From an uncultured Clostridia bacterium (lineage in GTDB: Bacteria; Bacillota; Clostridia; Christensenellales; Borkfalkiaceae): a stretch of DNA of 11,934 bases. The position numbers were made by a program, and so were the translations under genes. Each line of letters opens with the position of its first letter. The first letter of the stretch is position 1. Under the pieces are notes generated by a model, which made no database searches, was not told the DNA's origin, and saw only the letters and a list, made by a program, of their open reading frames with translations. The stretch spans positions 1 through 11,934 of the forward strand of contig CANREX010000036.1 of the NCBI GenBank assembly GCA_947629735.1. The letters are read 5' to 3'. Positions 4,877 to 10,910 of this stretch are shown piece by piece.

Positions 4877-6001
4877 ATGGAACACAATTTCGGATTCGAA
4901 CTGCAACATATAGAAAAACACACGGGCGCGCGTGCGGGCGTATTCCATACTCCACACGGCGACATTCTCACGCCCGTATACATGCCCGTCGGCACGCAGG
5001 CGACGGTTAAGGGCGTGCTTCCCAAGGACTTGAAGGAGGCGGGCAGCAGTATAATTCTGTCCAACACCTATCATTTATACGAGCGCCCGGGCGACGAGCT
5101 CATCAAAAATGCGGGGGGATTGCACTCTTTCATGAATTGGGACGGTCCAATTCTGACCGACAGCGGCGGATTTCAGGTATTTTCGCTCGCAAAATTGAAT
5201 AAAATCACGGACGACGGGGTATATTTTAATTCGTCCATAGACGGCGCAAAGCATTATTTCACCCCCGAAAAGGCGATAGCCATACAGGAAAATTTGGGGG
5301 CTGACGTCATAATGGCGTTCGACGAGTGCAGCGAGTACGGCTTCACCCATTCGCAGGCGGAAGAGGCGATGCGGCGCACGGGAGTATGGCTTGAACGCTG
5401 CGCCAAGGCAAAGACCCGCCCCGACCAAGCGCTTTTCCCAATAGTACAGGGCAATTTGTACGCCGACCTTCGTTTGAAGTCGCTTGACATCTGCAAAGAT
5501 TACGCAGTGGACGGAATTGCGATAGGCGGACTTTCCGTAGGCGAGCCCAAGCCGCTCATGTACGAAATGCTGGAAGTTCTCCGCCCCGCTCTGCCCGAAA
5601 ACATGCCGCGTTATCTGATGGGAGTGGGCTCGCCCGACTGCCTTATAGAGGGCGTTCTGCGCGGCATAGACATGTTCGACTGCGTGCTCGCGACGAGGGT
5701 TGCGCGCAACGGCACGGCGTTCACCTCGCACGGCAAAATTGTCGCGAGAAACGGCGCATACAAGCAAGATTTCACCCCTATTGACGACAACTGCGGCTGT
5801 TACTGTTGCCGCAACTATACAAAGGCGTACGTCCGCCACCTGATAAACGTGAACGAGATGCTTTCCGCCATGCTGCTCAGCCTGCACAACATAACCTTTC
5901 TGCACAAGTTGATGTCCGACATGCGCGAGGCGATTTTCGCGGACAGCCTTGTGGATTTCGCCCGCGGCTTCTATTCGCGTTACGGCGGCGCGGAAAAATG
6001 A
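4877..6001 (+). CDS. tgt: Queuine/preQ1 tRNA-guanine transglycosylase (Tgt)
   Basis: Tgt exchanges guanine-34 of GUN-anticodon tRNAs for the queuosine precursor preQ1, the step before QueA. The 374 residues span the whole TIM-barrel family. Key sites are HTPHGDILTPVYMPVGT (24-40), TDSGGFQVFS (94-103, with D95 binding substrate), AFDEC (147-151), IAIGGLSVGE (214-223) and MGVGSP (248-253). The nucleophile D268 lies in MFDCVLATRVARNGT, where the usual VLPTR reads VLATR. The zinc site is C306, C308, C311 and H337. The frame is open upstream to 4697, but that part translates repeat DNA and homologues begin near this ATG. No Shine-Dalgarno is visible before 4877, so how translation starts is unclear. 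Confidence 0.97.
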   Translation: MEHNFGFELQHIEKHTGARAGVFHTPHGDILTPVYMPVGTQATVKGVLPKDLKEAGSSIILSNTYHLYERPGDELIKNAGGLHSFMNWDGPILTDSGGFQVFSLAKLNKITDDGVYFNSSIDGAKHYFTPEKAIAIQENLGADVIMAFDECSEYGFTHSQAEEAMRRTGVWLERCAKAKTRPDQALFPIVQGNLYADLRLKSLDICKDYAVDGIAIGGLSVGEPKPLMYEMLEVLRPALPENMPRYLMGVGSPDCLIEGVLRGIDMFDCVLATRVARNGTAFTSHGKIVARNGAYKQDFTPIDDNCGCYCCRNYTKAYVRHLINVNEMLSAMLLSLHNITFLHKLMSDMREAIFADSLVDFARGFYSRYGGAEK

Positions 6002-6055
6002 AAATCGCGAAAAATTCGGGCGTGTAACGGGTGAAATAAACCGAGTTTTGCCCGA

Positions 6056-6083
6056 GGCGGTGTAAATCGCTTGCCAAACCGCC
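6056..6083. promoter_or_regulatory. Inverted repeat across the yajC -35 region
   Basis: GGCGGT (6056-6061) and ACCGCC (6078-6083) form an inverted repeat with a 16-nt centre that includes the -35 hexamer at 6071. It may be an operator or the remains of a tgt terminator hairpin. No T-run follows. Confidence 0.35.
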
Positions 6084-6099
6084 GAATTTGGTTTATACT
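6071..6099 (+). promoter_or_regulatory. Promoter for yajC
   Basis: TTGCCA (6071-6076), a 17-bp spacer and TATACT (6094-6099) make a good vegetative-type promoter. Transcription would start near 6106, giving a leader of about 50 nt before yajC. Confidence 0.7.
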
Positions 6100-6157
6100 A
6101 TGTAAAAATTTCCTTTTCGGGAATAATTAACCATATAAAATTTCGGGAGAGACAAAA

Positions 6158-6637
6158 ATGTTTTTAAATCTTTTGGAAGGTTCGAACGCGAGCAACCCCA
6201 ATCAGTGGGTGTCATGGGTGCTCATAGGCGTACTTGTTGTAGCCATGGTAGTTGTGATGTTCTTCATGAACAGGCGCAGCAAAAAGCAGCGTCAGGAAGC
6301 GGAGGACATGATTAACGCCGTAAAGCCCGGCAACAAGGTAAAGACGATAGGCGGCGTGTGCGGCATAGTCGTCGAGGTAGACCCCGAGGAGAACACCTTC
6401 GTTCTCGAAACGGGCAGCGAGTCCACGGGCAAATGCTATATGAAGTTCGACCGTCAGGCAATTCTGATGAGCGACGCCGTAGCGGATAAGACAGCCGCGC
6501 CCGCAAGCACGGGCGAGCCCTTCGAAGAACAGCCCGCAGAAGCGGCGAGCGAACCCGCCGAACCCGCGGAAACCGCCGAAAGCGGCGAAGAGGCAAAAGA
6601 CGCGGAAAAGAACGACAAAGAGGAAAAGTCGGAATAA
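6158..6637 (+). CDS. yajC: Preprotein translocase subunit YajC
   Basis: YajC is a small single-span membrane protein that associates with SecDF in the accessory Sec translocon. The 159 residues show a short N-terminus, one transmembrane segment (about 17-37), then MNRRSKKQRQEAEDMINAVK and the family's core PGNKVKTIGGVCGIVVEVD (57-75). An unusual C-terminal tail from about 108 onward is rich in Glu, Ala and Pro, highly acidic and probably disordered; it makes the protein longer than the roughly 90-110 residues usual for YajC. GGGAGAG (6145-6151) precedes the ATG. It has its own promoter upstream and lies in the same cluster as secDF, although the ranthipeptide genes separate them. Confidence 0.93.
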   Translation: MFLNLLEGSNASNPNQWVSWVLIGVLVVAMVVVMFFMNRRSKKQRQEAEDMINAVKPGNKVKTIGGVCGIVVEVDPEENTFVLETGSESTGKCYMKFDRQAILMSDAVADKTAAPASTGEPFEEQPAEAASEPAEPAETAESGEEAKDAEKNDKEEKSE

Positions 6638-6682
6638 TCTGCGCCCGAAATTATTTTTCGCGCGGTAACTTCTGCGCCCGAC

Positions 6683-6729
6683 AGCGCAAAAAAGCGCGGG
6701 TAGCGCAAAACGAGCGCGGACAGCGCAAT
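6683..6729 (+). repeat. AGCGC motif repeated about every 10 bases
   Basis: AGCGC begins at 6683, 6693, 6702, 6713 and 6722, alternating between AGCGCAA and AGCGCGG. The unit GACAGCGCAA occurs twice (6680-6689 and 6719-6728). It lies between yajC and the next gene; function is unknown. Confidence 0.5.
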
Positions 6730-6752
6730 AAAACAAGTTCTTAATTCAATGC

Positions 6753-6792
6753 CCTCCGCATAAGCTATAACGACTGAGCGGAGGTTATTTTT
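6753..6792 (+). promoter_or_regulatory. Hairpin covering the Shine-Dalgarno of the TIGR04086 gene
   Basis: CCTCCGC (6753-6759) is the exact reverse complement of GCGGAGG (6778-6784), with an 18-nt loop. The right arm contains the Shine-Dalgarno GGAGG and is followed by TTATTTTT up to the ATG at 6793. The element could hide the ribosome site, act as a transcription attenuator, or both. Confidence 0.55.
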
Positions 6793-7164
6793 ATGCGCAA
6801 AAACGCTGTTTTACAAGTAGTCAAGGCGACATGCGCCGCCATAATCTTTTCACTTATATTCGTTCTCGTGTTCACGATAATAATACAGGCGGCTTCGCTT
6901 TCGTCAAACGTGATAAAGCCCGTAAACCAGATATTCAAGGTAGCGGCGATAGCGGCGGGCGGGCTTATGTTCATTCGCGGCGAAAAGGGGCTTATAAAGG
7001 GCGGGATACACGGCGTATGTTCGGTGGTTTTCACATACATATTGTTTTCGCTGATAAGCGGTTCGTTTTCGGCGAGCCTGTATCTTCTCGCGGAGATAGC
7101 CATAGGCTGCGCGGCGGGCGCGGTTTCGGGAGTTATCGCCGTCAATTTGAAAAAGGCGGGATAG
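6793..7164 (+). CDS. TIGR04086-type small integral membrane protein
   Basis: This is a 123-residue hydrophobic protein with four likely transmembrane segments at about 10-32, 40-62, 70-90 and 95-118, and short polar ends (MRKN, KKAG). Its size, topology and position between yajC and the SCIFF gene match the putative membrane protein family TIGR04086, which I recall as a clostridial family found in this neighbourhood. The assignment rests on context as much as on sequence. No catalytic motif or lipobox is visible. Motifs of note are IRGEKGLIKGGIHG (61-74) and GCAAGAVSG (105-113), the latter a small-residue helix-packing pattern. GGAGG at 6780-6784 lies 8 nt before the ATG but is inside a hairpin arm. 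Function unknown; a role linked to Sec or to export of the ranthipeptide is only a guess from location. Confidence 0.75.
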   Translation: MRKNAVLQVVKATCAAIIFSLIFVLVFTIIIQAASLSSNVIKPVNQIFKVAAIAAGGLMFIRGEKGLIKGGIHGVCSVVFTYILFSLISGSFSASLYLLAEIAIGCAAGAVSGVIAVNLKKAG

Positions 7165-7210
7165 AGGGGGCATAAAATGGCGTTGCCGACAAAAAATTTG
7201 CCGTTTTTGC

Positions 7211-7239
7211 TTGATTTTTCCGCGTGCGTATTCTATAAT
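7211..7239 (+). promoter_or_regulatory. Strong promoter for scfA
   Basis: TTGATT (7211-7216), a 17-bp spacer and a perfect TATAAT (7234-7239) lie just upstream of the precursor gene. The start would be near 7246, giving a leader of about 26 nt. The peptide gene can therefore be expressed apart from yajC. Confidence 0.8.
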
Positions 7240-7271
7240 TGAATAAACAAGCGTTCAAGGAGAAAAAATTT

Positions 7272-7430
7272 ATGATCAAGACAATAGCTAAACCCGCGGA
7301 AAAGAAGGTTACGGGTTGCGGCGAATGCAGAAGCACCTGCCAATCCGCATGCAAGACGAGCTGCACTGTCGGCAATCAGAGCTGCGAGAGGATAACCAGG
7401 GAAGAAAACCCCGAAAAAGCGGGAAAATAA
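7272..7430 (+). CDS. scfA: SCIFF ranthipeptide precursor (six-cysteine peptide)
   Basis: This is the precursor of a SCIFF (six cysteines in forty-five residues) RiPP, a ranthipeptide in which the radical SAM partner forms thioether links from cysteines to non-alpha carbons. The 52 residues begin MIKTIAKPAEKKVT as leader, then the hallmark core CGECRSTCQSACKTSC with all six cysteines at 16, 19, 23, 27, 31 and 38 (spacing CxxCx3Cx3Cx3Cx6C). A charged 14-residue tail (ERITREENPEKAGK) follows the last cysteine; SCIFF peptides as I recall them end within a few residues of it, so the tail is unusual. AAGGAG (7257-7262) lies 9 nt before the ATG. The dedicated maturase follows 249 bp downstream. The role of SCIFF peptides is not settled; signalling has been proposed. 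Confidence 0.93.
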   Translation: MIKTIAKPAEKKVTGCGECRSTCQSACKTSCTVGNQSCERITREENPEKAGK

Positions 7431-7460
7431 AATACCCGAACGGGAAAAACAGCAGGCAAA

Positions 7461-7475
7461 CGCAATAAAATTGCG
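7461..7475 (+). other. Small hairpin after scfA
   Basis: CGCAAT (7461-7466) pairs with ATTGCG (7470-7475) around an AAA loop. A run of six Ts occurs 22 nt further on (7498-7503), too far for a standard terminator. AAACGC (7458-7463) could instead pair with GCGTTT (7495-7500). Confidence 0.35.
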
Positions 7476-7519
7476 CATATTACAGTAAATATTCGCGTTT
7501 TTTAAATTGCTATCGGGTC

Positions 7520-7541
7520 AGGGGCGGACAGGTTCGCCCCT
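7520..7541 (+). terminator. Terminator-like hairpin between scfA and scfB
   Basis: AGGGGCG (7520-7526) pairs perfectly with CGCCCCT (7535-7541) around the 8-nt loop GACAGGTT, followed by a weak TATT tail. The stem is strong and the T-tract poor, so partial termination or 3'-end protection of the short precursor transcript is more likely than full termination. Confidence 0.55.
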
Positions 7542-7575
7542 TATTCAGTTGTGAAGAAAATTCCGCCTTTCAAAG

Positions 7576-7668
7576 GGCAAAAAGCGCAAAACCAGCCCAT
7601 AAACAAGGCAAAAAGCGCGGCAACCGCCTGCAAACAAGGCGAAAAGCGGCGGAAAAATCAGTGCACGG
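7576..7668 (+). repeat. Three imperfect 31-nt tandem repeats in the scfB leader
   Basis: Units start at 7576, 7607 and 7638, exactly 31 nt apart. Units 1 and 2 share GGCAAAAAGCGC at the start and AAACAA at the end. Unit 3 opens GGCGAAAAGCGG and then diverges. The array ends 11 nt before the scfB ATG. Confidence 0.6.
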
Positions 7669-7679
7669 CGGCGTAAAAT

Positions 7680-9035
7680 ATGGTACACGTTTTCAAGTAT
7701 AAGGAATACAATTACATCTACGATTCGGGCAGCGGCAGCCTGCACGAGTGCGACGAAAAGACTTATGATTATCTCGCGCACGTGTTGGGCTACGGCAACG
7801 ATATTTCCCATCTCACCCAAGCGGAAAGGGAGGAAATCGAGGGAGATATCTCCGCGCTTAAAGCGCAGGGCTTGCTCTTCAAGGAAGAGATTGCCGCATA
7901 TCCGCCCAAGTCCGACGAGGTCAAAGCGCTCTGCATACATATCTGTCACGACTGCAATCTGCGCTGCCGCTACTGCTTTGCGGACGAGGGCGCGTATCAC
8001 TCCGAAAGGGGGTTTATGAGCGAACAGACCGCAAAAAAGGCGATAGATTTCCTCATAGAAAACAGCGGGAAGCGCAAGGTTCTGGAAGTCGATTTCTTCG
8101 GCGGCGAGCCGTTAATGTGTCTGCAAACGATAAAGAACGTGGTGTACTACGCAAAGGAAAAAGCCGCCGCGGTCGGCAAAAAATTTCTGTTTACGACAAC
8201 TACGAACGCGCTGCTTTTAAACGACGACGCGACGGAATTTTTCAATGAAGAAATGGAAAACGTCGTGCTCTCCCTCGACGGCAGGAAGGAAGTCCACGAC
8301 GCCATAAGAAAGACGGTAAACGGCAAGGGCAGCTACGACCTCGTCGTCGACAATATCAAAAATTTCGTGAAAAAGCGGGGGGACAAGCATTACTATGTGC
8401 GCGGCACGTTCACCGCAAAGAACCTCGATTTTTCAAAGGACGTGCTTTTCCTCGCAGAACAGGGTTTCGATTCGATATCCATGGAGCCAGTCGTGACGGA
8501 TATAGACGACCTCGCGATAAAACAGGAGCACGTTCCGACGATTTTGCGGGAGTATGAAAACCTCTGCGACAAATACCTCGAAAAGTACGAAAAGGGGGAA
8601 GGCTTCAATTTCTTCCACTTCAACGTGGACCTCGAAGGCGGACCTTGCCTTTCCAAGCGCGTTTCGGCGTGCGGCGCGGGCAACGAATATTTCTCTGTCG
8701 CCCCCAACGGCGACATTTATCCCTGCCACCAATTCGTCGGCGACGAAAAATTCAGAATGGGAAACGTTTATGAGGGCAAGTTGGACGGCGGCATAAGGGA
8801 AACCTTTGCGAAAAACTGCCTGTTCACGCGCCAAAAGTGCGATAAGTGCTTCGCGAAATTCATTTGCAGCGGCGGTTGCAGCGCGAACAACTATCACTTC
8901 TGCGGCGACGCGAATATCCCCTACGAGATAACCTGCGCGATGATGAAAAAGCGCATAGAGTGCGGCATGCACGTCCTTTCCCGCAAGAAAGCCCTCGCGG
9001 AAATCAAAGCGCAAAACAAAGAGGAAAACAAATAG
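7680..9035 (+). CDS. scfB: SCIFF peptide radical SAM/SPASM maturase
   Basis: This enzyme uses a 4Fe-4S cluster and S-adenosylmethionine to install thioether crosslinks in the SCIFF precursor encoded just upstream. The 451 residues show, in order, an N-terminal peptide-binding (RRE-like) region (about 1-75), starting MVHVFKYKEYNYIYD as family members do. The radical SAM barrel follows, with CNLRCRYC (C92, C96, C99) and GGEP (141-144). A C-terminal SPASM/twitch domain has candidate auxiliary-cluster cysteines at 323, 331, 349, 387, 390, 396, 400, 408, 419 and 428, including GPCLS, CGAG, YPCHQF, CDKCFAKFICSGGC and the late C419. The related CteB is the characterised example. No strong Shine-Dalgarno precedes the ATG; GGCGGCG at 7667-7673 is the best candidate. 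The cysteine set appears complete, so the enzyme is probably active. Confidence 0.96.
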   Translation: MVHVFKYKEYNYIYDSGSGSLHECDEKTYDYLAHVLGYGNDISHLTQAEREEIEGDISALKAQGLLFKEEIAAYPPKSDEVKALCIHICHDCNLRCRYCFADEGAYHSERGFMSEQTAKKAIDFLIENSGKRKVLEVDFFGGEPLMCLQTIKNVVYYAKEKAAAVGKKFLFTTTTNALLLNDDATEFFNEEMENVVLSLDGRKEVHDAIRKTVNGKGSYDLVVDNIKNFVKKRGDKHYYVRGTFTAKNLDFSKDVLFLAEQGFDSISMEPVVTDIDDLAIKQEHVPTILREYENLCDKYLEKYEKGEGFNFFHFNVDLEGGPCLSKRVSACGAGNEYFSVAPNGDIYPCHQFVGDEKFRMGNVYEGKLDGGIRETFAKNCLFTRQKCDKCFAKFICSGGCSANNYHFCGDANIPYEITCAMMKKRIECGMHVLSRKKALAEIKAQNKEENK

Positions 9036-9100
9036 GACTAAACCGCGCTAAAATTGAGGCAACTTCAAAACCGCCCGACCGCGCCGATATATCGCAAGGA

Positions 9101-9164
9101 CCTTGCGGAAGTCGCACTTCTTCCACGCACAGCCTTGCGGAAGTCACGATTTTCCCACGCGCAA
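9101..9164 (+). repeat. Two 32-nt tandem repeats downstream of scfB
   Basis: Units 9101-9132 and 9133-9164 share the first 13 bases (CCTTGCGGAAGTC) and 12 of the other 19 by hand alignment. Unit 1 can fold through GAAGT (9108-9112) and ACTTC (9116-9120), and it overlaps the palindrome at 9094-9106. Confidence 0.6.
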
Positions 9165-9244
9165 ACCCCGTTTCGGCGGGTAAAGGGCGGCGTTATGCGC
9201 GCGTATAATGCGCGTAATGCGGCTTAATTATATAAAAAACATAA

Positions 9245-9303
9245 AAAAACGGCAAAGTTAAACGTAAATTATCTATAAAATAATTGACGACTTCGCCGTT
9301 TTT
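9245..9303 (+). terminator. Intrinsic-terminator-like hairpin upstream of secD
   Basis: AAAAACGGC (9245-9253) pairs with GCCGTTTTT (9295-9303), extended after one mismatch by AAGT (9255-9258) with ACTT (9290-9293). The loop is 31 nt and the right arm ends in five Ts. It probably ends the scfA-scfB transcript, although the loop is long. A-tract and T-tract symmetry would let it work on either strand. Confidence 0.6.
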
Positions 9304-9312
9304 CGGTATAAT
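9284..9312 (+). promoter_or_regulatory. Strong promoter for secDF inside the terminator
   Basis: TTGACG (9284-9289), a 17-bp spacer and a perfect TATAAT (9307-9312) form a near-consensus promoter. The -35 lies in the terminator loop and the spacer includes the right arm of the stem. Transcription should start near 9319, about 56 nt before secD. Confidence 0.8.
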
Positions 9313-9374
9313 TATAAGAGTTTTATAATCAGTAAATTCTCTTATAAGCAGCAAATTCTTTGGAGGAGGTTAAG

Positions 9375-10910
9375 ATGGGTAAAGTAAAATCGACTGTGAT
9401 AATCGTAATACTTGCGTTACTTATGGCAGTCGCGGCTTTTTTTGCGTTCATCTCGTTCCCCGTAGGCAAGGTACAAAGGTTAAATTCGATTGCGAGCACG
9501 ATACATCTCGGTGCGGAATATTCAGGTTATGCGTATACGACAATCACTCCCAAGGGCGTTCTGACGGGCGAGGAATACAACGCGCTCGCCGAGACGGACA
9601 AGACGGAGGAAAAGTATTTTAAATCGGGCAGCTTATACGTCGAAAGGGAAAAGTACGACGACGTCGAAGCGCTCAAAGCGCAGGTTGCGGCGGACGCGGC
9701 TGAGCTCAACGCCCGTTTCGGCAAGAAGGGGTATTCGTCCTATTCGGTGGCAACCGAGGACGGCTTGGCTTTGAAGATATCCATTCCCACAAACTATACC
9801 TACGCGGCTTATAAAGGATATACCTCGGGCGATTCCGACGGCGACGTCAGCGCGGCTTCCGCGGCGTTCACTTCCATGGTGGCGGACGGCGCGCTCACGC
9901 TCAGGACTTCCGATTCCACGATAACGATAACTTCCGACAGCGGCGATACGACTTACGTTCCCGTCGAGGACGATCTGACGGACAAGGCGCTCGGCAGCGA
10001 CGGCGGCAAGACCTATCTTCTGACGGGCAACGACGACGCTTCGGAGTATTTCAAGGGCGTAAAGGCGGGTCATTTCGGCACGCAGTATTCTATAACTTTC
10101 GACATGACAAAAGAGGGCAGGGAGAAGTTTGCGCAGGTCACGACGCGCGCGGCTTCCTCGTCCAGCCAGGTGATATATTTCTACGTCGGCGATACGCTCG
10201 TGCTCAGCTTCAACTGCACCGCGACCGTCGATCAGTCGAGCATGAGCTTGCAGGCGGAAACGTATGAAGCGGCTACAAACGCGGCGATAACTCTCGACGC
10301 GGCGGTAAAGGGCAACATAATGAAAACCGACTACAACGCCGTAAGCGAAGTGATGACTTCCACGGCGGCGGGCGGTGAAAACGCGGCGCTGTTCGCGTTT
10401 ATCGCAAGCCTTGTCGTCCTCGTCGCGCTGATAGTTCTTTCGGTGATACTTTACAAGAAGTTGGGCATAGTAAACGCCATGATGGCGGTGATTTTGGCGC
10501 TCGTGGAAGTCTACGCGTTGCAGCTGCTTTCCATTCAGGTGACGTTCGCGGTCATTTTGACGGCGTTGGCGGGCTTGGCTATCCTCATGGTTTCAAACGC
10601 GATAGTGTTCGCTGAGGTCAAACGCCTCGTCGGAACGGGCAGGACAATGCAGGCTTCGATAAAGGAAGCATACAAAAACGTCCTTATGGCGGTTGCGGAT
10701 ATCCACATAGTTATCTTAGCCGCGGCTATACTGCTTGCGACGGTTGCCGTGGGCGAGCTTGCCGCATGCGGGCTGATATTGTTGGTAGCCACGGTTGCGT
10801 CCTACGTGCTGTATTGGTTCACGAGGTTCATGTGGTACGTTATAAGTTCTCCCGTAAAGGACAAGTTCGGCTTTGCCGGTCTTAAAAGGGTGGTGTATGA
10901 AGATGACTGA
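9375..10910 (+). CDS. secD: Divergent SecD-like protein export membrane protein
   Basis: SecD with SecF forms an RND-fold membrane pump that uses proton flow to pull exported proteins from the Sec channel. The 511 residues have the SecD plan: an N-terminal membrane helix (about 5-27), a large extracytoplasmic domain (30-335, rich in Ser, Thr and Ala), then five membrane segments (about 338-360, 364-386, 388-412, 435-457, 461-487). The stretch GRTMQASIKEAYKNVLMAVAD (422-442) lines up with the conserved RND loop. Core motifs are degraded: the family's GLDLxGG is replaced by HLGAEYSGYAY (44-54), and the proton-relay Asp in VDAN is V406 in MVSNAIVFAEVKR. GGAGGAGG (9362-9369) fixes the ATG at 9375. 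Identity rests on architecture and on the clostridial order scfB-secD-secF. Confidence 0.82.
   Translation: MGKVKSTVIIVILALLMAVAAFFAFISFPVGKVQRLNSIASTIHLGAEYSGYAYTTITPKGVLTGEEYNALAETDKTEEKYFKSGSLYVEREKYDDVEALKAQVAADAAELNARFGKKGYSSYSVATEDGLALKISIPTNYTYAAYKGYTSGDSDGDVSAASAAFTSMVADGALTLRTSDSTITITSDSGDTTYVPVEDDLTDKALGSDGGKTYLLTGNDDASEYFKGVKAGHFGTQYSITFDMTKEGREKFAQVTTRAASSSSQVIYFYVGDTLVLSFNCTATVDQSSMSLQAETYEAATNAAITLDAAVKGNIMKTDYNAVSEVMTSTAAGGENAALFAFIASLVVLVALIVLSVILYKKLGIVNAMMAVILALVEVYALQLLSIQVTFAVILTALAGLAILMVSNAIVFAEVKRLVGTGRTMQASIKEAYKNVLMAVADIHIVILAAAILLATVAVGELAACGLILLVATVASYVLYWFTRFMWYVISSPVKDKFGFAGLKRVVYEDD

Larger units (their letters stand above)
9036..9374. other. scfB-secD intergenic region
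   Basis: This 339-bp gap has no credible gene. It holds a 32-nt tandem duplication, the palindrome GCAAGGACCTTGC (9094-9106), alternating GCGC-rich sequence with TATAAT at about 9202-9218, then a terminator hairpin and the secD promoter interleaved. Confidence 0.7.

Noticed and set aside
5075..5905. Long minus-strand frame of 276 codons
   Set aside because: It lies wholly inside tgt, whose motifs are intact. High-GC codon bias often leaves the complementary frame open.
7239..7271. Upstream TTG start for the SCIFF precursor
   Set aside because: It overlaps the -10 box and would translate the leader and Shine-Dalgarno; the ATG at 7272 has a proper ribosome site and gives a family-like leader.
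7576..7668. CRISPR array
   Set aside because: The 31-nt units are adjacent with no unique spacers, only three degenerate copies exist, and no cas gene is near.
9101..9164. CRISPR repeat pair
   Set aside because: It is a direct tandem duplication without a spacer and without cas genes.
9360..9374. TTG start for secD
   Set aside because: It would place the start inside the GGAGGAGG ribosome site; the ATG at 9375 is correctly spaced from it.
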